A program made the translations under genes and the position numbers. The notes beneath the pieces were generated by a model. That model saw only the letters and a list, made by a program, of their open reading frames with translations, was not told the origin of the DNA and searched no databases. This document shows positions 39,881-48,576 of a stretch of DNA of 59,127 nucleotides, piece by piece (positions within the stretch are counted from its first letter, which is position 1; each line of letters opens with the position of its first letter). The DNA is from Pseudomonas botevensis. Its GTDB lineage: Bacteria > Pseudomonadota > Gammaproteobacteria > Pseudomonadales > Pseudomonadaceae. The DNA lies in NCBI RefSeq assembly GCF_019145475.1, contig NZ_JAHTKI010000028.1, positions 1 to 59,127 on the forward strand. The letters are read 5' to 3'.

Positions 39881-40911
39881 GCAAGAAGCGCGTACTGATC
39901 GCCCATATTCTGGGCGCCGAAGGCAAGCAAATGCTGCGCGAGCGTGACGACATCGAAGTGGTGGAGTTTGCCAACACCATCGAGCAGGGCCAGTTCCAGG
40001 CCTTGCTCGAGAGCTTCGATGAAGTTCACGGCGTGATCCTCGGCCTGACCCGCTTCGGCACCGCCGAACTGCAACGCACACCGGGTTTGCAAGTGGTGTC
40101 GCGGATCGGCGTCGGCTTCGACGCGGTGGACATTCCGGCGATGACCGAGGCGGCGATTCCGGTGATGGTCTGCGCCAACGCCAACCACCGCGCCGTTGCG
40201 GAACACACCCTGAGCTTCATGCTGTCGCTGGCCAAGCGCACCGAAGCGCTGACCCATCTGGTGCGCGACGGCAACTGGCATCAGCGCTACGACTACCTGC
40301 CGACAGAACTGGAAGGTCGCGAAGTGCTGCTGGTCGGTTGCGGGCGGATCGGCGCCCGTGTCGCCACGTTGCTGGTGGCGCTGGGGATGCGGGTCAAGGT
40401 GTACGACCCGTACCTCTCGCCACGCCAGTTGCCCCAGGGCGTGGAGCCGGTCGCCGTGCTGGAACACGCATTGGCGAGCGCCGATTACGTGAGCCTGCAC
40501 TGCCCGAAAACCGCCGAAACGGTCGGCCTGCTGTCCGCCGAACGTCTGGCCCTGATGAAGCCGCATGCCTACGTGATCAACACCGCCCGTGGCGGCATCG
40601 TCGACGAGCAGGCGCTGTATCAGGCACTGGTGGAAAAACGCATCGCCGGTGCGGCACTCGACGTGTTCCTGCCGGAGCCACCGCCACACGGCAGCGGCCT
40701 GCCGAGCCTTGACAACGTGATCTGCTCGCCGCACCTGGCCGGCGTTTCGCGCGAGGCGGTCAGCCGCATGGCGAAACTGGCCGCCGGTAACGTGCTCAAC
40801 GTTTTCGACGGCGAACCGAGCCACGACAACGCGGTGAACCCGCAGGTGTTCGACCGGGCGGTTCACCTGGCGCAAGCGAACTCCGCCGAAGCCATCCCTT
40901 ACCCAATCTGA
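39877..40911 (+). CDS. D-isomer-specific 2-hydroxyacid dehydrogenase
   Basis: The 344-residue protein resembles phosphoglycerate dehydrogenase and glyoxylate reductase. It has the NAD(P) motif GCGRIG (154-159) and the catalytic Arg238 (NTARGGIVDE), Glu267 (LPEPPP) and His286 (CSPHLAG). It lacks an ACT regulatory domain, so it is not a full-length serine-pathway SerA. It should reduce a 2-keto acid or oxidise a 2-hydroxy acid within the cluster. It is coupled to the oxygenase gene and followed by DoxX after 3 bases. Confidence 0.88.
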   Translation: MSKKRVLIAHILGAEGKQMLRERDDIEVVEFANTIEQGQFQALLESFDEVHGVILGLTRFGTAELQRTPGLQVVSRIGVGFDAVDIPAMTEAAIPVMVCANANHRAVAEHTLSFMLSLAKRTEALTHLVRDGNWHQRYDYLPTELEGREVLLVGCGRIGARVATLLVALGMRVKVYDPYLSPRQLPQGVEPVAVLEHALASADYVSLHCPKTAETVGLLSAERLALMKPHAYVINTARGGIVDEQALYQALVEKRIAGAALDVFLPEPPPHGSGLPSLDNVICSPHLAGVSREAVSRMAKLAAGNVLNVFDGEPSHDNAVNPQVFDRAVHLAQANSAEAIPYPI

Positions 40912-40914
40912 CTT

Positions 40915-41349
40915 GTGAGCAATGGAATGTACTTACGCTATCAGCTGTTCGATGACCAACGTGACGCGATGATCCTGATCGCCCGGATCATGATCCTGAT
41001 CCTCTACGGCTACTTCGGTTTCACCTACGTCACCGACCACGGCAGTTTCGTGACCTACCTCAAATCGGTGGACGCACCGATTCCGGAGTTCACCGCGATC
41101 GTCGCCACCATCGTCGAATTCTTCGGTGGCCTGGCCCTGCTGTTCGGCTTCTGGACCCGGCCGATCGCAGCGCTGTTCGTGCTGTACACCATCGGCACCG
41201 GGATCATCGGCCACGCGTTCTGGAACACCACCGACCCGACCGCTCATCACACGCTGTTCGTGCATTTCTTCAAGAACGTGAGCATTGCCGGCGGTTTCCT
41301 TTTCCTCTGCCTGTTGGGGCCTGGAAAGTACTCGATCGACAAGCGTTGA
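40915..41349 (+). CDS. DoxX-family membrane protein
   Basis: The 144-residue protein has four hydrophobic segments (about 20-38, 60-80, 85-105, 120-138) and the DoxX patterns EFFGGLALLFGFWTRP and FVHFFKNVSIAGGFLFL. DoxX proteins are membrane subunits linked to quinones and redox stress. GTG at 40915 is taken as the start; ATG at 40927 is an alternative, and neither has a strong Shine-Dalgarno. It is the last gene before a terminator. A role as electron path for the cluster is possible. Confidence 0.8.
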   Translation: MSNGMYLRYQLFDDQRDAMILIARIMILILYGYFGFTYVTDHGSFVTYLKSVDAPIPEFTAIVATIVEFFGGLALLFGFWTRPIAALFVLYTIGTGIIGHAFWNTTDPTAHHTLFVHFFKNVSIAGGFLFLCLLGPGKYSIDKR

Positions 41350-41358
41350 TCTTCTGGC

Positions 41359-41388
41359 GGCGGGCGCAGTCATGCGCCCGCCGTTTTT
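41359..41388 (+). terminator. Terminator between doxX and ubiD
   Basis: GGCGGGCGCA and TGCGCCCGCC form a perfect 10-bp stem with a 4-nt loop, followed by GTTTTT. It splits the cluster into two transcripts or lowers expression of the decarboxylase genes. Confidence 0.88.
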
Positions 41389-41414
41389 CTATTCAGTCCC
41401 TGCGGATATTCAAG

Positions 41415-42923
41415 ATGAACGAATTGATTGAACCGGTTGCCGACCTGCGCGACTGGCTGGCACGGGCCGAGAAAATCGGCGAACTGCAAACCGTCTCGCA
41501 AGCCGTCGACCCGATTGAAGAAATGAGCGCCATCACTTACCTGGTGGCCCGCCAGCCCGCCTCACCGGCGGTGCTTTTCGATCAGGCGGACTCGCCGCTG
41601 GGTCTGCGCCATTTGTGGAACATCTTCGGCCCGAGCGTGGCGCGCACCGCGATCACCCTCGAAGAGGCCCCGGACACGCCGACCATGGAACTGATCCGGC
41701 GTACCAAGGACAAGCTCAAACACAGCATCGCCCCGCTTGAGATCGCCGCCGAAGCCGCGCCGATCTACCAGAACACCCTCACCGGCAATGACATCGACCT
41801 GACTCGCCTGCCAATCCCCAAACACTGGCCGCGCGACGGCGGTGCCTACGCCGGCACGGCAGACGCGGTGTTCACCCGGGATCTGGAATCCGGTTACCTC
41901 AACGTCGGCACGTATCGCATGATGATCCAGGGGCCGCGCGAGGTCGGCCTGTCGCTGGCACCGGGCAAGGACGCCCTGCGGCATATCCATCAGGCCTGGG
42001 CCAGAGGTGAAGCGCTGCCCGTGGCGGCCGCCTGGGGTGTCGATCCATTGATGATGGTGGTGGGTTCGCAATCGTTGCCGCCCGGCGTCAGCGAGTACGA
42101 TTTTGCTGGCGGTATCAAAGGCAAACCGGTTGAAGTGGTGCGCGCGAAAAACTCCGACCTGCTGATCCCGGCCGCGGCGGAAATTGTCATCGAAGGCGTC
42201 ATTCGTCCGGGTTCGACCCGCGAAGAAGGGCCTTTCGGTGAGTTCACCGGCTACTACGGCTACAAGGACATCGACTGCCCGCTGATCGAAGTCACCGCCC
42301 TGCACTACCGCACCCGGCCGATTCTGACCAACGCGCTGATGGCCGACTTCCCGTCGAACGAGCAGAGCGCGTTTTTCTCCACCATCCGCTCGGCGAAGAT
42401 CTGGAACGACCTCGACAAGCTCGGCATCCAGGGCATCAAAGGCGTGTACTGCCCGCCCGCCGCTGCCGGCGCCTTCGGCATGATCGTCATCAGTCTCGAA
42501 CAGAAATACGCCGGGCATGCCGCACAAGCCTTGGCCCTCGCCGGCCAGGTGCCGGGCGGCGCGTACATCACCAAATGGATCGTCGCGGTGGACGAGGATG
42601 TCGACCCGACCGACATGAATCAGGTGCTGTGGGCCATGGCCACCCGCGCCACGCCGAGCGATGACATCGACATTCTGCGCAACACCCGTGGCTCGCCGCT
42701 GGACCCGGCACAGAACCCGCCGGAAAAACGCTTCTTCGGCTCCAAAGCCCTGATCAACGCCTGCAAGGATTACCGCAACATCCGCAATTTCCCGACCCGC
42801 ACCCTGCTGCGTCCAGCGGTCTACGAACGGGTGCGCGAGCGTTGGAGCGATCTGGGTCTGCCGGGCGAAGCGCCGGTGGTCAATGCCTTCGACACGGCGG
42901 TGGATTCCCATGAGCAGCCCTGA
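41415..42923 (+). CDS. UbiD-family prenylated-flavin decarboxylase
   Basis: The 502-residue enzyme has the UbiD/Fdc fold residues: Arg168 (VGTYRMMI), Glu271 and Glu276 (TREEGPFGEFTGYYG), spaced as in the Arg-Glu-Glu active site of fungal Fdc. It decarboxylates an aromatic or alpha,beta-unsaturated acid using prenylated FMN from the UbiX encoded next to it. Its sequence is closer to 4-hydroxybenzoate/phenolic-acid decarboxylases than to ubiquinone UbiD of enterobacteria, by my reading. The start ATG 41415 has no strong Shine-Dalgarno. It overlaps ubiX by 14 bases. Confidence 0.88.
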   Translation: MNELIEPVADLRDWLARAEKIGELQTVSQAVDPIEEMSAITYLVARQPASPAVLFDQADSPLGLRHLWNIFGPSVARTAITLEEAPDTPTMELIRRTKDKLKHSIAPLEIAAEAAPIYQNTLTGNDIDLTRLPIPKHWPRDGGAYAGTADAVFTRDLESGYLNVGTYRMMIQGPREVGLSLAPGKDALRHIHQAWARGEALPVAAAWGVDPLMMVVGSQSLPPGVSEYDFAGGIKGKPVEVVRAKNSDLLIPAAAEIVIEGVIRPGSTREEGPFGEFTGYYGYKDIDCPLIEVTALHYRTRPILTNALMADFPSNEQSAFFSTIRSAKIWNDLDKLGIQGIKGVYCPPAAAGAFGMIVISLEQKYAGHAAQALALAGQVPGGAYITKWIVAVDEDVDPTDMNQVLWAMATRATPSDDIDILRNTRGSPLDPAQNPPEKRFFGSKALINACKDYRNIRNFPTRTLLRPAVYERVRERWSDLGLPGEAPVVNAFDTAVDSHEQP

Positions 42924-43476
42924 ACGACGCATCGTGGTCGGCATCAGCGGTGCCAGCGGGGTGATTTACGGCGTGCGCACCCTGGTGCTGCTGCGTGAGC
43001 TGGGCATCGCCACGCATCTGGTGATGACCAAATCGGCGCAAGTCACCCTGGCCCATGAACTCGACATGAAAGTGGCGGATGTCAAAGCCCTTGCCAGCGT
43101 CGTCCACGATCCGGCGGACATCGGCGCTTCGATTTCCAGCGGTTCGTTCAAGACCCTGGGCATGGTGGTGACGCCCTGCTCGATCAAAAGCCTTTCGGAA
43201 ATTTCCAGCGGCATCACCGGCAGCCTGCTCAGTCGCGCGGCCGACGTGACGCTCAAGGAGCGCCGGCCCTTGATTCTGATGGTACGGGAAACTCCGTTGC
43301 ACCTGGGGCACCTGCGCAGCATGACCCAGGTCTGTGAAATGGGCGGCATCGTGATGCCGCCGGTGCCGGCGTTTTATGCCCGGCCGCAATCCATCGAAGA
43401 CATGGTCGACCACACGGTTGGCCGCATGCTCGATCTGTTGGGACTGGACACCGGGACGGTACGTCGCTGGGGTTGA
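42910..43476 (+). CDS. UbiX-family flavin prenyltransferase
   Basis: The 188-residue protein makes the prenylated FMN cofactor needed by UbiD. It has the GISGASG nucleotide-binding start (about 11-17), TPCSIKSLSEISSG, ERRPLILMVRETPLH and PPVPAFY, all UbiX hallmarks. ATG 42910 with GGTGG upstream lies inside the end of ubiD, so the two are translated together. A dedicated UbiX suggests that the UbiD reaction is specific to this pathway. Confidence 0.93.
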   Translation: MSSPERRIVVGISGASGVIYGVRTLVLLRELGIATHLVMTKSAQVTLAHELDMKVADVKALASVVHDPADIGASISSGSFKTLGMVVTPCSIKSLSEISSGITGSLLSRAADVTLKERRPLILMVRETPLHLGHLRSMTQVCEMGGIVMPPVPAFYARPQSIEDMVDHTVGRMLDLLGLDTGTVRRWG

Positions 43477-43560
43477 AACATCGCAGTTGGCTGCACCTTC
43501 GGCAAGCGTGCTTCGGCGCCTTGCCGATTCGCTCTTTCACAACCTGACCCAAACAACAAC

Positions 43561-43603
43561 GTTGCGTTTGCCTGCCCGCTCGATACGGGGCAGGCAACGC
43601 AAC
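43561..43603. terminator. Strong hairpin after ubiX
   Basis: GTTGCGTTTGCCTGCCC and GGGCAGGCAACGCAAC pair over about 16 bp (one bulge) with a 10-nt loop. There is no clear T-run, so it may be a Rho-assisted terminator or a mRNA-protecting hairpin between the convergent ubiX and MFS genes. Confidence 0.6.
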
Positions 43604-43647
43604 GCCGCTTCATTGCAACACTCACCGGCCGCGCTTCGGCGTGCCGG

Positions 43648-45021
43648 TCAGCATTCACTCACGACATCGACCTCGTCGGTGTACAGCCGCAACACGGTCA
43701 ACAGGCCGGCGGCAACGAACGCCAGGGCTATGATCGACAAGGCGCCAGTGGCGCGCCCCGGCCCTTCGAGGGTGGCGCCGAGCAAGGCGATACCGGTCAC
43801 CCCGCCACACTGGCGCGCGGCATTGAGTACCCCGGAACCGACGCCGACCTTGCCGCTCGGCACACTCGCCAGACAGGCGCCGACGATCACCGGCAACGTC
43901 GCACCGCCCAGGCCGATCAGCAGCCCGCCGATCACCAGGCTGACGCGATCCATTCCATACAACGCCAGCAACGCCGCCCCGAGCGCCCCGCAGAGCATGC
44001 CGGCAGCGCCCACCGAACGGGCACCGAAGGCATTGGACAAGCGCCCCGAAAGGCTCGCCATCACCCCGGTGGCAATGGTCATCGGGATCATCGCCAGACC
44101 AATCTCCACCGGCGTGCGGCCCTGGCCTTGCAACGCGAACGGCAGGACGAACAGGCTGCCGTAATACGCCAGGGTTTGCAGAAACCCGGCGCCGATGGCG
44201 GCGGAAAAGGTTCTCGACTCGAACAGATTCAGCGGCAGCATCGGCTCACGCTGGGCACGCTGCGAATAGACGAACGCCGCGCCGCAAACCAGCGCCACCA
44301 GCAACGTCGCGATCACCCAGTTGTTGCCCCAGCCCCACACAGGCCCTTCGATCAGGGCGAAGATCAGCGACACCAGCGCCAGTGCCGACAGCACCTGCCC
44401 CGGCCAATCGATCGAACGCGGCTGAATGGCGAGGCGGCTACTGCGCAGTGCGCAGCAAACCAGGGCAATCAGGCAGAACGGCACGTTCAGATAGAAAATC
44501 GACCGCCAGTCAACCAGCTCCACCAGCAGGCCGCCGAGCATTGGCCCGCTCACCAGCGCCAGCGCCGAGATCCCGCCCCACAGCGCCACTGCCTTGGCCC
44601 GCGCCTGGGTATCGGGATACGCCTCGACCAGCAGCGCCATGGAACTGGGCAGCATCAACGCCGCACCGATGCCCTGAATTGCCCGCGCGGCAATCAGCTC
44701 GACCACGCCTTGTGCCAGGCCGCAGGCCACCGACGCACCGGTAAACACCAACAGGGCGAACAGGAACACTTTCCGCGCCCCCAGCCGATCGCTCAGCGCC
44801 CCGGCGGACAACAGCAGGCTGGCAAACACCAGGGTGTACGCGCCGGCAATCCATTGCAGCCGATCCATCCCCGTTGCCAGGTCATGCCCGATGCTCGGCA
44901 GCGCCACGTTCAGCGCCGTGACATCCAGCGCGACCATGAACGAACTCAACGCCACGCTCACCAGAACAGGAGCCGCCGAGGCGGGTCTGGCCGCCAGATC
45001 CATTGACAGGGTTTTGCCCAC
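43648..45021 (-). CDS. MFS drug/H+ antiporter (DHA2 type)
   Basis: The protein (457 residues from the GTG at 45021) has about 14 transmembrane segments and the DHA2 motifs: ALDVTALNVALPSIG (motif D1-like), AGALSDRLGARKVFL (motif A), and the motif-C-like GPMLGGLLVELVDWR. It is an exporter of small hydrophobic compounds. GTG 45021 has GAGGT eight bases upstream; an ATG at 45003 is the alternative. It is divergent from a LysR gene and convergent with the UbiD/UbiX unit, so it could export the product of that cluster, which is only inference. Confidence 0.82.
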   Translation of the reverse strand: MGKTLSMDLAARPASAAPVLVSVALSSFMVALDVTALNVALPSIGHDLATGMDRLQWIAGAYTLVFASLLLSAGALSDRLGARKVFLFALLVFTGASVACGLAQGVVELIAARAIQGIGAALMLPSSMALLVEAYPDTQARAKAVALWGGISALALVSGPMLGGLLVELVDWRSIFYLNVPFCLIALVCCALRSSRLAIQPRSIDWPGQVLSALALVSLIFALIEGPVWGWGNNWVIATLLVALVCGAAFVYSQRAQREPMLPLNLFESRTFSAAIGAGFLQTLAYYGSLFVLPFALQGQGRTPVEIGLAMIPMTIATGVMASLSGRLSNAFGARSVGAAGMLCGALGAALLALYGMDRVSLVIGGLLIGLGGATLPVIVGACLASVPSGKVGVGSGVLNAARQCGGVTGIALLGATLEGPGRATGALSIIALAFVAAGLLTVLRLYTDEVDVVSEC

Positions 45022-45121
45022 TTTCCAACACCTCACTGTGTATTCAGGGGCGATCCTGAGGCGGTGCGGGTGCTTCGTAAAATTAAATCTCGATTAGCCG
45101 AACATAAGAGGAACTACTGAG

Positions 45122-46048
45122 ATGATGAACCTGATGCATTGGCGCCTGCTGGTCGCCGTGGCTGACGCCGAAAATGTTTCCCGCGCCGCCGAGCGCTATG
45201 GCATTACCCAGTCGGGCGCCAGTCAGGCCCTGACGCAAATGGAAGAAGCGCTGGGGGTGAAAGTGTTCGTGCGCGACCGCCGCCAGACCACCGCGACCGC
45301 CATCGGACAGCAGATCATCGACCGCGCGCGGCGCATGCTCAGCGAGTTCGAATCGATCCAGAACCTGGTGGATGCCTCGCGCGGTTGCCACCTGGGGCGG
45401 ATCAAACTCGCCAGTTTTCCTTCGGTGTTCGCCAACCTGCTGCCGCCGCTGCTGCAAAGCTTCAGTCGCCTGCACCCCGGCATCGAAATCGTTTCCCTGG
45501 AAGGCACTGACGAGGAAGTCGAGCAATGGCTGGCCAACAGCAGCATCGATCTGGGCGTGGTGATGAACCCCTGCCCGTCCCGTGGCGCGCTGTTGCTGGG
45601 CCGCGATTCGTGGGTGGCGGCCGTGCCCGCCAATCACGAACTGGCGCGCCGATCCTCGTCCAGCACCGTGGCCCTCAAGGATCTGGTGGAAGAACCGTTC
45701 ATCCTCGCCACCGGTGGTTGCCACCTCAATGGCCAGTCACTTGTCGAACGCGAAGGCCTCAAGCTCAAGGACATCAAGATCACCGTGCGCGACTGGACCA
45801 CGGCGTTTGCGCTGATCAGCGAAGGCATGGGCATTTCCATCGTGCCGGCCTCGACCCTGCCGGTGGACCGCCGGGGCATGCGGGTCTTCGAGTTGAGCAA
45901 ACCGATCTATCGTGAGTTCGGTCTGGTCTGTTCGCCCGCCGGTGAACGCACACCTTCGGCCCAGGCGTTTCTCAATGAAATCCGCAAGTCGACCCTCGGC
46001 AACGACATCCCGATGACCGTTCGCAGTACCGAAGCGAAAGTCGCCTGA
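45122..46048 (+). CDS. LysR-type regulator beside the MFS pump
   Basis: The 308-residue protein has the LysR helix-turn-helix (about 5-60; NVSRAAERYGITQSGASQALTQ) and an effector domain (about 90-295; IKLASFPSVFANLLPPLLQ, LGVVMNP, and MGISIVPASTLP). AGAGGAA precedes ATG 45122. It is divergent from the MFS gene and lies in front of the GST-RidA-NTF2 genes, and it probably controls one or both. Confidence 0.9.
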   Translation: MMNLMHWRLLVAVADAENVSRAAERYGITQSGASQALTQMEEALGVKVFVRDRRQTTATAIGQQIIDRARRMLSEFESIQNLVDASRGCHLGRIKLASFPSVFANLLPPLLQSFSRLHPGIEIVSLEGTDEEVEQWLANSSIDLGVVMNPCPSRGALLLGRDSWVAAVPANHELARRSSSSTVALKDLVEEPFILATGGCHLNGQSLVEREGLKLKDIKITVRDWTTAFALISEGMGISIVPASTLPVDRRGMRVFELSKPIYREFGLVCSPAGERTPSAQAFLNEIRKSTLGNDIPMTVRSTEAKVA

Positions 46049-46203
46049 ATGGACATAAGAGCACCTAATGATGGGCGCATAAGATCGTAATTTTACCGAT
46101 CGATGACATGACACCAATATGTCTGGAACGAGGTTCACAGCCGTTTCCGGCCTGGAACGGCAACACGTTCGGGTACGCGTTGCCCGCTTATAAGGAGATA
46201 CCC

Positions 46204-46815
46204 ATGAAACTGTACTTTGCCCCCATGACCTGCTCCCTCTCGCCGCATATCGTGCTGCGTGAACTGGGCCTGCCCTTCGAGCTGATCCGGGTCAACAACA
46301 AGACCAAAGCCACCGCCGATGGCCGCGACTTCCGCGACCTCAACCCCAAGGGTTACGTCGCCGCCCTGGTGCTGGACAACGGCCAGGTGCTGACCGAAGG
46401 CCCGGCCATCGTGCAATACCTGGCCGACCTGGTGCCGGGCAATTCCCTGGCCCCCGCCAACGGCACCTGGGAGCGCACCCGCCTGCAGGAACTGCTGAAC
46501 TTCATCACCTCGGAAATCCACGGCGGCAGCGCGCCGCTGTTCAACGCCGACATTCCCGAGCCGACCAAGGAAATCTTCCGCCAGAAGCTGTTCAAGCGCC
46601 TGGACTACCTGAACAAGGGCCTGGTCAACAAAGACTTCCTGCTGGGCGCCTTCGGTCTGGCCGACGCCTACCTGTTCACCGTGCTCAAGTGGCTGCCGTT
46701 CTTCAACATCGATGTGAAGGACTGGCCGGAACTGGCTTCGTTCATGGAGCGCATCGAAGCACGCCCAAGCGTACAGGCCGCGATTGCCGCCGAAGAAGCC
46801 ACGCAACCGGTTTAA
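46204..46815 (+). CDS. Glutathione S-transferase (beta class, GstA-like)
   Basis: The 203-residue protein has a thioredoxin-like N-terminal domain (about 1-80; MKLYFAPMTCSLSPHIVLRE with Cys10 as in beta-class enzymes, NPKGYVAAL, and TEGPAIVQYLAD) and an all-helical C-terminal domain (about 90-200; FGLADAYLFTVLKW). It joins glutathione to electrophiles or isomerises them. A perfect AAGGAG lies before the ATG at 46204. A hairpin (CAGAGGCCAG / CTGGTCTCTG) separates it from the next gene. Confidence 0.9.
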   Translation: MKLYFAPMTCSLSPHIVLRELGLPFELIRVNNKTKATADGRDFRDLNPKGYVAALVLDNGQVLTEGPAIVQYLADLVPGNSLAPANGTWERTRLQELLNFITSEIHGGSAPLFNADIPEPTKEIFRQKLFKRLDYLNKGLVNKDFLLGAFGLADAYLFTVLKWLPFFNIDVKDWPELASFMERIEARPSVQAAIAAEEATQPV

Positions 46816-46879
46816 TCACGGATGACAGAGGCCAGTCGATGCTGGTCTCTGCCTCACTTCAACCTGGATGAAGACCCCT

Positions 46880-47251
46880 ATGCAGACCATTGAACGCGTC
46901 CCAAGCGGCCACGCAGGACGTAGCCGTTCCTGCGCCTACGCCAACATCGTTTACACCGTCGCAACCTCCCCGGACACCTCGCTGGACATCGTCGGCCAGA
47001 CCCACCAGGCCCTCGCCGCCCTGAGCGCCAGCCTCGAAGGCCTCGGCTCCCACCCGTCGCGCATGCTCTCGGCCCAGGTGCTGCTGGCGGACATGGGCAG
47101 CAAAGCCGTGGTCGATGAGATCTGGGCCACATGGATCGGCGACAACCCGCAGCACTGGCCGCAACGCGCCTGTTACGGCGTCGATCTGGGCGGCAAACTG
47201 CTGATCGAAATCATCGTCACGGCGGCGCGAGGAACGGCTGATGACGCATAA
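46880..47251 (+). CDS. RidA/YjgF-family protein
   Basis: The 123-residue protein belongs to the RidA family, whose members deaminate reactive enamine/imine intermediates. Visible are ANIVYTVATSPDTSLDIVGQ, the HQALAALSASLEGLGS helix and the RACYGVDLGG strand; Arg in QRACYG fits the conserved substrate Arg (position about 103). The start is uncertain: 46868 or 46880, with no clear Shine-Dalgarno. It overlaps the next gene by 11 bases. Confidence 0.8.
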   Translation: MQTIERVPSGHAGRSRSCAYANIVYTVATSPDTSLDIVGQTHQALAALSASLEGLGSHPSRMLSAQVLLADMGSKAVVDEIWATWIGDNPQHWPQRACYGVDLGGKLLIEIIVTAARGTADDA

Positions 47252-47645
47252 CGACCAGATCGACCTGGTGATCCGCACTTGCGAAGCCCAACGCAGTGCC
47301 GCCATGCTCGGCGGTCACCTGGACATTTTCAGCTACCTGTTCCACCCGGACCTCATCTATATCCACGCCAGCGGTGTGGTCGATGACCTCAAGAGCTACC
47401 TGGAAAAATGCCGCTCCCGGGAGTTCATCTACCACACCCTGAATCATCAGATCGACAAAGTGACCCGGGTTGGCGAACTGGCGCTGGCGTTTGGCGAACT
47501 CATCACCACGGTCACCTCCGGCGGCGTGCGCAAACACCTGCACAACCGCACGCTCACCGCGTGGCAGAAAACCGATGAGCAATGGCAACTGCTGGTCTAT
47601 CAGGCCACGCCGCTCAAACCGGCCGTGATCCTTGAGCCGGCCTGA
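47241..47645 (+). CDS. NTF2-like (SnoaL/DUF4440-type) protein
   Basis: The 134-residue protein has the cone-shaped NTF2-like pattern: an N-terminal helix region (CEAQRSAAMLGGHLDIFSYLFHPDLIYIH), the SGVVDDLKSYLEK helix and C-terminal strands ending in QWQLLVYQATPL. Members bind or convert small molecules. The start overlaps the ridA end, and with GST it forms a small catabolic or detoxification operon under the LysR protein. Activity is unknown. Confidence 0.8.
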   Translation: MTHNDQIDLVIRTCEAQRSAAMLGGHLDIFSYLFHPDLIYIHASGVVDDLKSYLEKCRSREFIYHTLNHQIDKVTRVGELALAFGELITTVTSGGVRKHLHNRTLTAWQKTDEQWQLLVYQATPLKPAVILEPA

Positions 47646-47681
47646 ACGCTGCGGCGTGGGTCAACGCTCAATCGCGCAAAC

Positions 47682-47718
47682 AAAAAGCCCTGCACGCTTG
47701 TCACGCGCAGGGCTTTTT
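47682..47718. terminator. Bidirectional terminator
   Basis: AAAAAGCCCTGC and GCAGGGCTTTTT pair around a 13-nt loop; A- and T-runs serve both strands. It separates the convergent NTF2-like and hydrolase genes. Confidence 0.88.
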
Positions 47719-47732
47719 GGTTTGGGCAGGGT

Positions 47733-48431
47733 TCAGCCTTTCGCGGCGCTGCCGGCCGCCTCGTCGATCAACGCCGCCACCTCCGCCGCGTGGGACGCCA
47801 GCGACGCATGACTGGCCTTCAGGGTAATGACCTTCTTCGCCCCCAGCCGCGACGACATATGCTGCTGGTTATCCGGATGGATCATCCGGTCCTCGCTGGA
47901 AATCTGATACCAGCTCGGCTTGCTGCGCCAGGCCGGCGCGGTGATTTCATCGCCAAAGGTGCTCGCCAGCGGCGCCTTCTGCGTGACGGCCATCACCAGC
48001 GCGTCATCCGCGCTCAGATCCTGGCAGAAACTTTCGTGGAACTTGTCGGCCTTGAGCCAGAGGAATCCGTCGCTGTCCGGCGCCAGATTCGGTGCGGCGG
48101 CGGGCAGATGTTGCTGGGTCAGACCGCCAGGGCTTTCGCCCTTGTCCGGGGCAAACGCGGCGATGTACACCAGCCCCACAACGTTCGGCTGGTTGCCGGC
48201 CTCGGTGATGACCGCCCCGCCATAAGAGTGGCCGACCAACAATACCGGCCCACTCTGCTGGGCAATCATCTTGCGCGTGCGCTCAGCGTCGTCGGCCAGG
48301 GAGGTCAACGGCATCTCAACCGCATGCACATCGGTGTAACCCTTGCGTGACAACTCGACAATGACCTTGCCCCAGTGCGCGGCGCCGCCCCAGAACCCAT
48401 GCACCAAAACGATCGACGGCTTGTTGCTCAT
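47733..48431 (-). CDS. Alpha/beta hydrolase
   Basis: The 232-residue protein has an alpha/beta-hydrolase fold: LVHGFWGGAAHW (oxyanion region, 9-20), nucleophile elbow VGHSYGG (Ser69), an acid region around SSEDRMIHPD and a His in KASHASL near the end. It resembles salicylate-esterase/hydroxynitrile-lyase-like hydrolases (EstC type). The ATG at 48431 follows AGGAGC. The substrate is unknown. It is a single-gene unit, separate from the SDR gene by a terminator. Confidence 0.87.
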   Translation of the reverse strand: MSNKPSIVLVHGFWGGAAHWGKVIVELSRKGYTDVHAVEMPLTSLADDAERTRKMIAQQSGPVLLVGHSYGGAVITEAGNQPNVVGLVYIAAFAPDKGESPGGLTQQHLPAAAPNLAPDSDGFLWLKADKFHESFCQDLSADDALVMAVTQKAPLASTFGDEITAPAWRSKPSWYQISSEDRMIHPDNQQHMSSRLGAKKVITLKASHASLASHAAEVAALIDEAAGSAAKG

Positions 48432-48532
48432 GGCCTGCTCCTGATCTTGAGAAAGTGGCGCAGGGAGTATGGATCGGCCGGGGCGAAACGCGCTTCGGCC
48501 AGACAAAAGGCAATCCTGCACCGCCATCAACG

Positions 48533-48562
48533 CCAAAGCGCCCGACGGTGCGGGCGCTTTGG
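48533..48562. terminator. Terminator of the SDR gene
   Basis: CCAAAGCGCCCG and CGGGCGCTTTGG form a perfect 12-bp stem with an ACGGTG loop, 14 bases after the SDR stop on the minus strand. The T-run is only three bases. Confidence 0.75.
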
Positions 48563-48576
48563 TTAATTCATCAGCT

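Noticed and set aside
38840..40081. 413-codon minus-strand frame across the oxygenase and dehydrogenase genes
   Set aside because: It overlaps two certain genes on the other strand, has Arg/Gln/Val/His-biased composition and no Shine-Dalgarno.
41562..42944. 460-codon minus-strand frame over ubiD
   Set aside because: It is a shadow of ubiD caused by codon bias; the UbiD active-site residues in the plus frame settle it.
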